From Anaerosacchariphilus polymeriproducens (GTDB lineage: Bacteria > Bacillota > Clostridia > Lachnospirales > Lachnospiraceae): a stretch of 64,000 nt of DNA. Under the pieces are notes generated by a model, which made no database searches, had not been told where the DNA came from, and was given only the letters and a program-made list of their open reading frames with translations. Positions 55,168 through 63,928 of this stretch are shown here, piece after piece. A program made the translations under genes and the position numbers. The DNA lies in assembly GCF_003363435.1 (NCBI RefSeq), contig NZ_QRCT01000034.1, forward strand, positions 62,001 through 126,000. Reading direction: 5' to 3'. Numbering within the stretch: the stretch's first letter is position 1; each line of letters begins with the position of its first letter.

Positions 55168-56058
55168 TTAGGTCAATTCAATTGTAAAAATAAGATTCAT
55201 TGTTCCAAATGGAAAAATGATAGGAATAAAATACATAGAAGGATATGTTAGTATTCGTTCCTGTTTAATTTCAGGAGGATTAAGACTAAGTTCTATATCA
55301 AAATCATTTGACATATTGACTGTGAATAATCCGTTATGTAAGTTTAGAAAATCTTCGATCGATGCACTAACATATTCGTCAAATTCTTCAAATGATTCAT
55401 CAGCATATCTGGAAGCAAAAGCGATTGCTGTTGCATGATTCATATCTAAAGCAGTCGTTGCAGAGAAGGAACCGGTAATATCTTGTGATACACAAAAATT
55501 AATTGGATATTCAGGAAAAGCAGCTGCATGCAAGGGGGTGAAATCTTCACCTATAAATCTTAGTAAATTACTAAAAAATAGATTTAAATAGTTTACAAAT
55601 TTTTCTTTTTGTTCCTCTGTACCAGGAAAATTATAAAAAGATGTAATTAAATCTGAATATTTATCTTGTGTGGCATGAATAAAATCAATATCTTGGATTT
55701 TAAATTGTGCTTGATATTCAGCCAGAAGCTCTTCAAATTGTGCATTGGTAATATACTTACGGTCTATAAGAATTTGTCCAAATAGGAGGTAATTGGGTTT
55801 TTGAGAAGTTAATAATTCATTAACTTGTTCAGGAGTCAAATAACCCTGTTCAATTGCTAATTCACCAAAACGTTTATCAACATGAGTTTGCATAATATGA
55901 ATACTTTCAACCTCGCTAGCCGTCATATATCCATAATGTATTGCAAGTGTACCAAGTTTTAGATGGGTAGCTTTTTGATATGATATTGCATCAATCAGCT
56001 GTTCAGGAGTAATGACTCCTTTGTTTAGAATAAAATTACCGAAAAATTGTGTATACAT
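55168..56058 (-). CDS. CheX-like domain protein with repeated MshEN-like N-terminus
   Basis: The 296-residue protein combines three N-terminal helical repeats of the type found in type II/IV secretion ATPase N-domains (VITPEQLIDAI, LGTLAIHYGYMT, FGELAIEQGYLTPEQVNELL, FGQILIDRKYIT) with a C-terminal CheX/CheC-like fold (from about residue 160). In CheC/CheX the phosphatase helix reads ExxNxxxG; here the matching helix is DFLNLHNG, with Asp in place of Glu. It follows a single-domain CheY-like gene by ten bases, so it is likely its partner phosphatase or effector. The repeats might bind a cyclic dinucleotide, which is speculative. Confidence 0.78.
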   Translation of the reverse strand: MYTQFFGNFILNKGVITPEQLIDAISYQKATHLKLGTLAIHYGYMTASEVESIHIMQTHVDKRFGELAIEQGYLTPEQVNELLTSQKPNYLLFGQILIDRKYITNAQFEELLAEYQAQFKIQDIDFIHATQDKYSDLITSFYNFPGTEEQKEKFVNYLNLFFSNLLRFIGEDFTPLHAAAFPEYPINFCVSQDITGSFSATTALDMNHATAIAFASRYADESFEEFDEYVSASIEDFLNLHNGLFTVNMSNDFDIELSLNPPEIKQERILTYPSMYFIPIIFPFGTMNLIFTIELT

Positions 56059-56068
56059 ATTGTCCTCC

Positions 56069-56437
56069 TTATATCATAGATTCCACTATTTTTTTTAGAT
56101 TTTTGAGATTAAGAGGCTTTTGAATAAATTCACATGCACCAGCTTCAAGTGCTTCTCTTAGATGTTTCTGAGTCCCGACAGAAGATACAATAACAATTTT
56201 TGCATCAGAATCAAATTCTATAATTTCTTTTGTCACTTTTATACCATCTTTTACTGGCATTACTATATCAAGAAAAACAAGATTTGGTTTTTCAGACATG
56301 TAAGTATCGATTGCAACTTGCCCATTATTGGCTTCAAAAACATTTGTACATCCTAAATCAAATAATAAATCCTTTAATTGCTTTCTTGCTAAAATAGAAT
56401 CATCACTAATTAACACCTTGGCATTTTCCAATAACAT
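56069..56437 (-). CDS. Single-domain CheY-like response regulator
   Basis: The 122-residue receiver has the acidic pair Asp12-Asp13, the phosphorylation site Asp57 (VFLDIVMP), the switch Ser (IVSSVG) and Lys in FIQKPL. No output domain. It is transcribed before the CheX-like gene, and the pair may form a phosphosignal unit, receiving phosphate from a kinase elsewhere; it could work with the orphan soluble chemoreceptor upstream. Confidence 0.92.
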   Translation of the reverse strand: MLLENAKVLISDDSILARKQLKDLLFDLGCTNVFEANNGQVAIDTYMSEKPNLVFLDIVMPVKDGIKVTKEIIEFDSDAKIVIVSSVGTQKHLREALEAGACEFIQKPLNLKNLKKIVESMI

Positions 56438-56558
56438 ACGTCATCTCTCCTAATATTTTAATATATTTTTAATTTTACACTAAAATTTGTCGGAATTCAA
56501 TCAAAAACACTTGGAAATGAAAAAAAACACAAAATTGTATATTAAATAAAAAACCTTT

Positions 56559-56587
56559 CTTGAAAAAAGTTTATAAAAATTGTATAA
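56559..56587 (+). promoter_or_regulatory. Sigma-A promoter of the small membrane protein gene
   Basis: TTGAAA and TATAAT are separated by exactly 17 bases, about 35 bases before the ATG. Confidence 0.7.
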
Positions 56588-56621
56588 TATAAAAGAATAA
56601 AATAAGGAAGGAATATCAGAT

Positions 56622-56969
56622 ATGAATAATGTAGATAATTTAATGAATATTATGATTTTTGCATGTGGTGCATATACTATATATTCAGCTATTGTAATGA
56701 TGACCAAAGGAGAGATCAAGAAATGGCTTTTAGGTGATAAAACTGATATAAAGAAATGTAGAGACGTTCAAGGTTTTATTAATTATATTGCCATAAAGAC
56801 ATTGATTTTGGGAATATTTGTATTACTATTTAGTATAATTGGATTTGTAAACACTTTTATAATTTCTATTAATAAAGAATTACTCATAGGTGCTACAATA
56901 ATATTATTCATATTTCTGGTAATATTCGGATTTATTTATGTCAGAGCAAGGAAAAAATATTTAGATTAA
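56622..56969 (+). CDS. Small membrane protein of unknown function
   Basis: I do not recognise a characterised family. The 115-residue protein has three hydrophobic helices: about residues 8-26, 55-75 and 85-108, ending RARKKYLD. A soluble loop (KGEIKKWLLGDKTDIKKCRDV) links the first two. A strong promoter and AAGGAAGG ribosome site, plus its own terminator, suggest that it is expressed alone. It is not related to the two-component genes downstream. Confidence 0.75.
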   Translation: MNNVDNLMNIMIFACGAYTIYSAIVMMTKGEIKKWLLGDKTDIKKCRDVQGFINYIAIKTLILGIFVLLFSIIGFVNTFIISINKELLIGATIILFIFLVIFGFIYVRARKKYLD

Positions 56970-56978
56970 AATAGAAAG

Positions 56979-57028
56979 AGTATCGTATAGAAGAATCTAT
57001 GAAAGGATTCTGTATGCGGTATTTTTTT
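56979..57028 (+). terminator. Rho-independent terminator
   Basis: GTATCGTATAGAAGAATC pairs with GATTCTGTATGCGGTAT (with G-U contacts) around TATGAAAG, ending in a T-run. Confidence 0.75.
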
Positions 57029-57105
57029 GTTATGAGTTTTCAAGAATTCATCACTTGATTGTCACATTGATTGAATAAAATGAAAATATTATGAGAGAGT
57101 GAGGA

Positions 57106-57783
57106 ATGAAAATGTATAAAATTTTAATTGTTGATGATGAGGAAAAAATTAGAACTATTATTAAAAAATATGCTGAATTTGAAGGTTATAAGGTTAAAGA
57201 GGCAATCGATGGAATGGAAGCAGTAAGTATATGTAGAAAAGAAGACTTTGATTTAATTATTTTAGACGTAATGATGCCTGAACTTGATGGTTTTTCTACT
57301 TGCAGGGAAATTAGAAAGATGAAAAAAATTCCAGTAATTATGCTTTCAGCTAGAGGAGAAGAATATGATCGTATTCATGGATTTGAATTAGGAATCGATG
57401 ATTATGTAGTGAAGCCATTTTCACCTAGAGAACTAATGATGCGTGTGAATGTAGTGATAAAAAGAAACTTAAAACAAGATGAGCAAAGTAGAGATGTATT
57501 TAATATTGAAGAGTTGCATATTGATTTTACTGGTAGAATAGTAACGATTGACTCTGAACGAATAAATATGTCACCGAAAGAATATGACTTATTGTTTTAT
57601 ATGGTTAAAAATAAAAATATCGCTTTAACGAGAGAACAGTTGATTACAGAAGTTTGGGGATATGATTATTATGGTGATGATAGAACTTTAGATACGCATA
57701 TCAAACTTCTTCGAAACAGTCTTAGAGAATATAGAAAATGTCTTGTGACACTAAGAGGGGTGGGATATCGATTTGAAGCATAA
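57106..57783 (+). CDS. OmpR/PhoB-family response regulator
   Basis: The 225-residue regulator has a receiver domain (Asp10-Asp11, phospho-site Asp54 in LDVMMPELDG, Lys in VVKPFSPRE) and a winged-helix DNA-binding domain (INMSPKEYDLL, LTREQLITEVWGYDYYGDDR, TLDTHIKLLR, GVGYRFEA). Start could be the ATG at 57106 or that at 57112. It overlaps the kinase gene by 11 bases, so the two are a coupled two-component system. The signal is unknown. Confidence 0.95.
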   Translation: MKMYKILIVDDEEKIRTIIKKYAEFEGYKVKEAIDGMEAVSICRKEDFDLIILDVMMPELDGFSTCREIRKMKKIPVIMLSARGEEYDRIHGFELGIDDYVVKPFSPRELMMRVNVVIKRNLKQDEQSRDVFNIEELHIDFTGRIVTIDSERINMSPKEYDLLFYMVKNKNIALTREQLITEVWGYDYYGDDRTLDTHIKLLRNSLREYRKCLVTLRGVGYRFEA

Positions 57784-59272
57784 AAAATTAAGTATAAAAT
57801 GGAAAATTTTTTATTATCTATTTAGTTTTACAATCATATTATTAATTATATTATGGCTTTTGCAAATCGTTTATTTAGATAATTTTTATAAGATTATTAA
57901 AACAAATAAGTTGAATAGAGCTACAGATTTATTGATTCAACAATTAAATCAAGATGATATGAATGAGATAGCAAATGATCTTGTGTCTGAATATGAGATA
58001 AGTATCTGTATCATGGATAAGAAAGGTTTCAAACTAGTTTCGGCAGCATATTCTCCAAATTCTCCAATTAATAACATTTCTTATGAAAAATTTCTCGATT
58101 TATATAGTAAGGCGGAAGAAAATGGTGGAGATACAGAAATTTATGAAGATTTAAAGGAAAATAAAAAAAGTGTTCCAGAAATAAATCCGTCAGATGACTC
58201 TCCTGATATTTATGATGATATTCATAAACCAAAAGATACGCAATTTGGTTTTGTTCAAAAAAAAGTAAAAATGGAAAGTCTTATAAAATTAAGTATACAA
58301 AAGATACAAGGTAAAGAATATCTAATTATGATAAATTCGGTTTTGACACCAATAGATTCGACAGTTTCTACACTGCAAGTAGAATTAATTTGTATTTCTA
58401 TCATTTTATTCGTACTATCAATCGGAATTGCATTTTTAATGTCTAAAAAGATTACTAAATCAATTATTAGAATAAATAAATCAGCAAAAGAATTGGCAAA
58501 AGGGAATTTTCAGGTTGTTTTTGATGGAAATGATTATCGTGAGATTGCAGAACTTTCCGATACACTAAATTATACTTCGAAAGAATTAGGAAGGACAGAA
58601 GCATATCAACAAGAATTAATTGCTAATGTATCACATGATTTGAGAACACCTTTAACTATGATAATTGCATATTCTGAAGGAATGAGAGATCTACCTGGAG
58701 AAAACACCCCTGAAAATATACAAGTTGTAATAGATGAGGCAAAGAGATTAACAAATTTAGTAAACGATATGCTTGATATTTCCAAATTGCAGTCTGGAGT
58801 AATTCAAATTGAAAAGAGAAAATATAATCTTACAAAGAGTATAGAATCTGTAATGGAAAGATATACAAAGCTTAAAGAACAAGAGGGATATAATATTAGC
58901 TTTGAATATGATCGAGAAGTTTATATAACGGCAGATGAATTTAAAATATATCAAGTGATTTATAATATGGTAAACAATGCCATCAATTATACAGGTGAAG
59001 ATAAACAAGTAAAAGTAAGGCAAATAGTGAATGATAATAAAGTTAGGATCCAAGTGGAGGATTCAGGACCAGGTATTAAGAAAGCTGATATGCAATATGT
59101 CTGGGAGCGATATTATAAAGTAGATAAAGAACATAAAAGAGCGATCGCAGGAACGGGATTAGGCTTATCGATTTCAAAGAATATATTAGAATTACATCAA
59201 GGAGAATATGGAGTAGAGAGCATAGAAAAGAAAGGCAGTATTTTTTGGTTTCAATTTGAAATTACAAAATAA
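57773..59272 (+). CDS. Membrane sensor histidine kinase
   Basis: The 499-residue kinase has two membrane helices (about residues 12-32 and 207-225) that flank an extracellular sensor of roughly 170 residues, then a HAMP domain, the H-box ANVSHDLRTPLT with the phospho-His near residue 288, N-box NMVNNAINYTG, G1 VEDSGPGI, and G2 GTGLGLSISK. The start codon is TTG, after GGGGTGGG, inside the end of the regulator gene. No transporter or target gene is adjacent to hint at the stimulus. Confidence 0.94.
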   Translation: MKHKKLSIKWKIFYYLFSFTIILLIILWLLQIVYLDNFYKIIKTNKLNRATDLLIQQLNQDDMNEIANDLVSEYEISICIMDKKGFKLVSAAYSPNSPINNISYEKFLDLYSKAEENGGDTEIYEDLKENKKSVPEINPSDDSPDIYDDIHKPKDTQFGFVQKKVKMESLIKLSIQKIQGKEYLIMINSVLTPIDSTVSTLQVELICISIILFVLSIGIAFLMSKKITKSIIRINKSAKELAKGNFQVVFDGNDYREIAELSDTLNYTSKELGRTEAYQQELIANVSHDLRTPLTMIIAYSEGMRDLPGENTPENIQVVIDEAKRLTNLVNDMLDISKLQSGVIQIEKRKYNLTKSIESVMERYTKLKEQEGYNISFEYDREVYITADEFKIYQVIYNMVNNAINYTGEDKQVKVRQIVNDNKVRIQVEDSGPGIKKADMQYVWERYYKVDKEHKRAIAGTGLGLSISKNILELHQGEYGVESIEKKGSIFWFQFEITK

Positions 59273-59273
59273 A

Positions 59274-59318
59274 ACAAGAGCAGACAAATTTATAATTGTT
59301 TGCTCTTAGTATTTTTTT
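59274..59318. terminator. Terminator between kinase and citrate synthase genes
   Basis: CAAGAGCAGACAA pairs with TTGTTTGCTCTT with one mismatch, followed by AGTATTTTTTT; the A-rich other side may serve the converging citrate synthase gene as well. Confidence 0.75.
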
Positions 59319-59321
59319 AGA

Positions 59322-60686
59322 TTAACGTTCATCAAGTTTGATATATGTTCTATTTTCGGTAATACTTTTATAAGCGGGTCTCATAATTTTACCCTTTAAT
59401 GAAAGTTCTTCTAAGCGATGTGCGCTCCAACCGGATATACGTGCGATCGCAAAAATAGGAGTATAAAGTTCGAACGGAAGATCTAACATGCTATATACAA
59501 ATCCACTAAAGAAATCGACATTAGCACTGACACCTTTGTATATTTGACGTTCTTCAGCAATAATTTGAGGTGCAAGACGTTCAACTAAAGAATATAAAGC
59601 AAATTCTTCTTCAAACCCTTTTTCTTTTGAAAGTTGTTCGACAAATCGACGGAATATTCTGGCACGAGGATCAGATAAAGAATAAACTGCATGTCCCATA
59701 CCATAAATAAGCCCTGCTTTATCAAAGGCTTTATGATTTAGTAAATCTCTTAAATAATTACTGACTTCATCTTCGTCTTTCCAGTCTTGTACTGTTTTTT
59801 TCATATCTTCAAACATACCAATAACTTTAATATTTGCACCGCCATGTTTAGGGCCTTTTAATGAACCAATTGCAGCAGCAATAGCAGAATAAGTATCTGT
59901 TCCGGAAGATGAAACCAAGTGAGTTGTAAAGGTAGAATTATTACCGCCGCCATGTTCCATATGAAGAATTAGTGCAATATCAAGAAGTTTTGCTTCTAAA
60001 GGCGTATATTTGCTATCGGGTCTTAAAATATGCAATATATTTTCAGCGGTTGACAAATCCGGCTTTGATGCATGAATAAATAAGCTATTACCTCTCTGAT
60101 AGTGATTATATGCTTGATATCCATATACAGAAAGTAACGGAAATAGACTAATTAATTGCATACATTGTCGTAATACATTTGGAAGAGAAATATCATCAGC
60201 CCGATCATCATATGAATACAAAGTTAAAACACTACGAGCCAGAGTATTCATCATATCTGAACTGGGTGCTTTCATAATAATATCACGCACAAAACTTGTA
60301 GGTAATGAACGATAATCGCCAAGTAATGATGAGAAAGTATTTAATTGATTTTTATTAGGAAGTTTACCAAATAAAAGAAGAAATGTAATCTCCTCAAATC
60401 CGGAATGACTTTCTTTTCTGATGCCGCGGATCAAATCTTCAACATTATATCCACGATAATAGAGCTGTCCATCAGCAGGCACGGTCTTCCCATCTAATAT
60501 TTTGGTTGAAGAAACCTCAGAAATAGCTGTTAGTCCAACTAATACGCCTTTTCCATTAATATCACGAAGCCCCCTGTTAACCTGATATTTGGAAAATAAT
60601 TCAGGATTTATCATACTTGCTTTTTCACTTAATTCAGATAATTCTAATATCTCAGGTGTAATTTCAGAAAACACATTATGGTTCAT
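59322..60686 (-). CDS. gltA: Citrate synthase (citrate/2-methylcitrate family)
   Basis: This enzyme condenses acetyl-CoA and oxaloacetate. The 454 residues include LYYRGYNVEDLI, ILHMEHGGGNNSTFT with an active-site His, GPKHGGANIKVIGMFEDM with the second His, GMGHAVYSLSDPRARI and IFAIARISGWSAHRLEEL with the catalytic Asp replaced or shifted in this longer clostridial type. GGAGGG precedes the ATG. With pckA nearby it hints at an oxaloacetate branch feeding glutamate synthesis; no aconitase or isocitrate dehydrogenase is here. Confidence 0.93.
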   Translation of the reverse strand: MNHNVFSEITPEILELSELSEKASMINPELFSKYQVNRGLRDINGKGVLVGLTAISEVSSTKILDGKTVPADGQLYYRGYNVEDLIRGIRKESHSGFEEITFLLLFGKLPNKNQLNTFSSLLGDYRSLPTSFVRDIIMKAPSSDMMNTLARSVLTLYSYDDRADDISLPNVLRQCMQLISLFPLLSVYGYQAYNHYQRGNSLFIHASKPDLSTAENILHILRPDSKYTPLEAKLLDIALILHMEHGGGNNSTFTTHLVSSSGTDTYSAIAAAIGSLKGPKHGGANIKVIGMFEDMKKTVQDWKDEDEVSNYLRDLLNHKAFDKAGLIYGMGHAVYSLSDPRARIFRRFVEQLSKEKGFEEEFALYSLVERLAPQIIAEERQIYKGVSANVDFFSGFVYSMLDLPFELYTPIFAIARISGWSAHRLEELSLKGKIMRPAYKSITENRTYIKLDER

Positions 60687-61002
60687 ACTATCCCTCCATT
60701 TTTTAATTATTTATATATTCTATATATAAAAGTTACAAATTATCATATTTTTATTTATAATTATTAAAAAAAATCATTAATAATAATACCATGAATAAAT
60801 ACTAATAAAACAAGTTTTTCATAAATTTAATGAAAATTTCATAATATAAGTGCGTGAGTTAATAAAAAATTATGTATAAAAATTCAATGTGTATACGTAA
60901 GCAACTTATATAAGTTGGTTATTTTTACATTTTATGTTAAGATTATAAAAAAATGTATTTAAAGTTATTTTACCATAATATTTAGAAAGTGAGAAGAAAA
61001 AA
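60687..61002. other. AT-rich intergenic stretch upstream of the deoC relic
   Basis: I see no gene. It should contain the promoter of the citrate synthase gene on the minus strand and the old promoter of the deoC remnant. AACTTATATAAGTT (near 60902-60915) is a perfect palindrome followed by GGTTATTTTT. Confidence 0.4.
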
Positions 61003-61254
61003 ATGGATAATGAAAAATTATTACAACCACTGTCTCAGATCAATGTTTGTAAGTAGTTGGGTTTCCTTTAGGATATAATGAGACGGAAATAAATGTTATG
61101 AAACGAAGAAAGCATTAGAAGATGGAGTTATTATTGAACTTGTTATCTGACCGAAGAAGAAAAAATTAAATTGTGTCATATTGTTACGGAAACAGGGGCA
61201 AATTATATAAAAACATCCACAGGATTTGGTACAGAATCTGTGGAGAATGTTTAA
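61003..61254 (+). pseudogene. deoC: Decayed deoxyribose-phosphate aldolase (deoC)
   Basis: Pieces of DeoC can be read in different frames: after a start MDNEKLLQPLSQINVCK comes a stop, then LGFPLGYNETEINV, then after a one-base shift YETKKALEDG, and last [20 protein letters not shown] followed by [13 protein letters not shown]. The last holds the DeoC active-site region KTSTGFGT. Stop codons, two frameshifts, a large internal deletion and loss of the 3' end leave 250 of about 660 bases. It lies 30 bases before cytidine deaminase, its usual pathway partner, with a ribosome-site-like GAAAGAGGAAAG before cdd. Confidence 0.78.
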
Positions 61255-61284
61255 GCAAAGGATATTGAAAGAGGAAAGAAGTAT

Positions 61285-61710
61285 ATGATCAATGATAGAG
61301 AATTAATAAAAAATGCGTTAGAGGCACAAAAGCAATCCTATTCTCCATATTCCAATTTTAGTGTGGGAGCAGCATTATTAACTGAGAGTAATAAGATTTT
61401 CAAAGGGTGTAATGTAGAAAATGCAGCATTTACCCCAACAAATTGTGCGGAAAGAACCGCTTTTTTCAAAGCAATCTCTGAAGGTGAAAGAAAATTTAAA
61501 GCAATTGCTATTGTTGGAGGCAGATTAGGTGAGAAGAAAAAAGTAGCAGAAGAATTTTGTTCACCTTGTGGTGTTTGTCTTCAAGTTATGATTGAGTTCT
61601 GTGATAAAGAGACTTTTGAGATTATTGTAGCTAAGAATGTACAAGAATATGAGTCATATAAATTAAAAGATTTATTGCCAGTAAGCTTTGGGGAAAAATT
61701 TCTTAAGTAA
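61285..61710 (+). CDS. cdd: Cytidine deaminase
   Basis: This zinc enzyme turns cytidine and deoxycytidine into uridine forms for salvage. The 141 residues carry YSPYSNFSVGAALL, NVENAAFTPTNCAERTAFF with the catalytic Cys-Ala-Glu, and CSPCGVCLQVMIEFC with the other zinc cysteines. It follows the deoC relic and looks intact. Promoter probably lies before the relic. Confidence 0.95.
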   Translation: MINDRELIKNALEAQKQSYSPYSNFSVGAALLTESNKIFKGCNVENAAFTPTNCAERTAFFKAISEGERKFKAIAIVGGRLGEKKKVAEEFCSPCGVCLQVMIEFCDKETFEIIVAKNVQEYESYKLKDLLPVSFGEKFLK

Positions 61711-61818
61711 TAAGATAAAAAAACTAGTATATATAATAAGGTAGTAGGAATATGTTAGTCATGGATCGATATAGAGTTTATCGGTTGTCAATATTCTATT
61801 TTTCAAGGAGGATGAAAC

Positions 61819-63492
61819 ATGTCAACGAAAGCTTATTATCCAATAACTGAAATTGGTACTAGTAAAACAGGATTTTCAAAAACGCGTTCCATTATTGAAA
61901 CGGCCTTTTATGGAAATAATGTAATTAAGATTAATAGCTTAAGAGAAGCTTATGAACTTGCTAAAAATTCACCGGGTACGATCGTGACAGATATTCCAGT
62001 GTATAGGGGCGAAGAATTTGGTCTGGAAAAAGAAGCAAAAGTACTTTTATTTAATGATGGATCAATAACAGGGCGATATGCAGCTGCAAGAAGAATTTCA
62101 GGAGAGCCGAATATAAATTGCGACGAATTAGATAAAATGGTTATGGACGCCATATATGATACAAGATGGATGAATCTTTATCATGCAGAAGTGTTTGTTG
62201 GATTAGATTCGGAATTCATGGTGAAAGCTCATTTACTAATTCCTGAAGGAGAAGAAAATACATTGTATTCTTGGATGCTAAATTTCCAATATATGACAGA
62301 AGAATATGTTAAAATGTATAAAAATTCGAACCCAGTTGGAGAAGGACAAGAACCGGATATTTATATTTTTTCAAATCCTCATTGGGTTGGAACAGAGAAA
62401 CCTAATTATGAACCTAAATGTCTTTGTTACTTTAATACAGAACAAAACTGTGCAGCTATATTAGGTATGAGATATTTTGGCGAATTTAAAAAAGGAACAC
62501 TTACAATGGCTTGGGCCATAGCAAATAGAAATGGATACGCTTCTTGCCATGGCGGGCAGAAAAAATACAGATTATCGGACGGAACTAACTATGTAGTTTC
62601 TGTATTTGGTTTATCTGGATCTGGAAAATCAACGATCACACATGCAAAACACGGTGGGAAATATGATGTAACAGTTTTACATGATGATGCATTTATTATT
62701 AATACAGATACTTGTTCGTCTATTGCTTTAGAGCCTACATATTTTGATAAAACTTCAGATTATCCAGTAGGATGTGAAGACAATAAATATTTATTGACAG
62801 CTCAAAATTGTGCTGCAACATTAGATGACAAAGGACATATACAATTAGTAACAGAAGATATAAGAAACGGAAATGGACGTGCGATTAAATCAAGATTATG
62901 GTCACCAAATCGTGTAGATAAAATAGATGAGCCGGTCAATTCTATTATATGGATCATGAAAGATTCTACACTTCCACCTATTATAAAATTAAATGGTTCT
63001 GCTTTGGCATCTGTTATGGGAGCAACACTTGCAACAAAGAGAACTTCTGCAGAAAGGCTGGCTGCAGGTGTCGATCCTGATAAATTAGTGGTAGTCCCTT
63101 ATGCAAACCCGTTTAGAACCTATCCCTTAGAGAATGATTACCAAAAATTTAAAAAATTAGTTGAAGAAAAAAATGTAGATTGTTATGTGATCAATACAGG
63201 AGAATTTATGGGTAAGAAGGTACAACCGAAAGATACATTAGAAATAATAGAAGCTATTATTGAGAAAAAAGCAGTCTTTAAAACGTGGATTCCTTTTGAC
63301 AACATAGAAATTATGGAATGGGACGGTTTCATTCCTGAGATGTCAAATGAATTATATAGAAAGCAATTAAAAGCAAGAATGATAGATCGAGTAGAAGAGG
63401 TCAAAAAGTTTGCGATGGAAAAAGGAGGATACGATAAACTTCCTGATGAAGCGATAGAAGCTCTTCAAAAACTTGTAGATGCTTTAGATTAA
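61819..63492 (+). CDS. pckA: Phosphoenolpyruvate carboxykinase (ATP)
   Basis: This enzyme interconverts oxaloacetate + ATP and PEP + CO2 + ADP. The 557 residues contain the P-loop GLSGSGKSTITHAKHG near residue 267, HDDAFII as the second metal/phosphate motif, LEPTYFDKTSDYPVG and NGSALASVMGATLATKRTS. The sequence belongs to a divergent clostridial branch: classic ATP-type enzymes read GLSGTGKTT and GDDEH at these motifs. In fermenters the enzyme often runs toward oxaloacetate to gain ATP. AAGGAGG precedes the ATG; it ends with its own terminator. Confidence 0.88.
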   Translation: MSTKAYYPITEIGTSKTGFSKTRSIIETAFYGNNVIKINSLREAYELAKNSPGTIVTDIPVYRGEEFGLEKEAKVLLFNDGSITGRYAAARRISGEPNINCDELDKMVMDAIYDTRWMNLYHAEVFVGLDSEFMVKAHLLIPEGEENTLYSWMLNFQYMTEEYVKMYKNSNPVGEGQEPDIYIFSNPHWVGTEKPNYEPKCLCYFNTEQNCAAILGMRYFGEFKKGTLTMAWAIANRNGYASCHGGQKKYRLSDGTNYVVSVFGLSGSGKSTITHAKHGGKYDVTVLHDDAFIINTDTCSSIALEPTYFDKTSDYPVGCEDNKYLLTAQNCAATLDDKGHIQLVTEDIRNGNGRAIKSRLWSPNRVDKIDEPVNSIIWIMKDSTLPPIIKLNGSALASVMGATLATKRTSAERLAAGVDPDKLVVVPYANPFRTYPLENDYQKFKKLVEEKNVDCYVINTGEFMGKKVQPKDTLEIIEAIIEKKAVFKTWIPFDNIEIMEWDGFIPEMSNELYRKQLKARMIDRVEEVKKFAMEKGGYDKLPDEAIEALQKLVDALD

Positions 63493-63499
63493 GTTAAAG

Positions 63500-63537
63500 A
63501 GGCTTTTCATTGGATTTTCGATGAAAAGCTTTTTAAT
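63500..63537 (+). terminator. Rho-independent terminator after pckA
   Basis: GCTTTTCAT pairs with ATGAAAAGC around a loop of about 10 bases, followed by TTTTTAATTT. Confidence 0.8.
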
Positions 63538-63653
63538 TTAGTTAAGAATAATGTATATTTTAGTGCTTTTGGTACACTCTAATATTATATTTAAAGAAAA
63601 ACATTCATTATTGTACTATATATAGTAAAGAAAAACTTACTATTAAATAGATG

Positions 63654-63682
63654 TTGAAATTCTTAAAGTAATATTGTATAAT
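63654..63682 (+). promoter_or_regulatory. Sigma-A promoter of the 6S-like RNA
   Basis: TTGAAA and TATAAT are separated by exactly 17 bases; transcription should begin near 63689. Confidence 0.7.
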
Positions 63683-63688
63683 AGAGTC

Positions 63689-63928
63689 ACGAAGAAAACC
63701 TGGAATGTACGAGATCCTACTATTTTGAACCTACATGTTTTTTTATGGGACTCCTACATTGCTGATTAGATGTCAAGCCACCGTATAGCAGTGGAAGGCA
63801 GAAGATCAGTTGCGGATACCCACCTAGCTTAGCTAGGCGTCAAAATCGTAGGAAACGGCATTTTGGGGAAATAATAGATTTATTCTATCGTACAAAAGAG
63901 GAAAGGCAGCTTTATAGCTGCTTTTTTA
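63689..63928 (+). ncRNA. ssrS: Probable 6S RNA
   Basis: A 240-base non-coding transcript is bounded by a strong promoter and a terminator. TGTACGA (63706-63712) pairs with TCGTACA (63888-63894) to close the molecule, CCT/AGG pairs extend this stem, and the inside is a long, mostly unpaired region with TATTTTGAACCTACA ... GGGACTCC, similar to the open-bubble arms of Firmicute 6S RNAs. A small hairpin CCTAGC/GCTAGG lies in the 3' half. 6S RNA mimics an open promoter and holds sigma-A RNA polymerase in stationary phase. SRP RNA, tmRNA and RNase P signatures are absent. Confidence 0.65.
63902..63928 (+). terminator. Terminator of the 6S-like RNA
   Basis: GGCAGC/GCTGC(T) stem around TTTATA followed by six Ts. 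Beyond it to the window end I see nothing but AT-rich sequence. Confidence 0.85.

Noticed and set aside
63700-63900. SRP RNA, RNase P RNA or tmRNA instead of 6S RNA
   Set aside because: The SRP GGAAG-type tip, the RNase P GAGGAAAGTCC core and a tmRNA tag frame are all absent.
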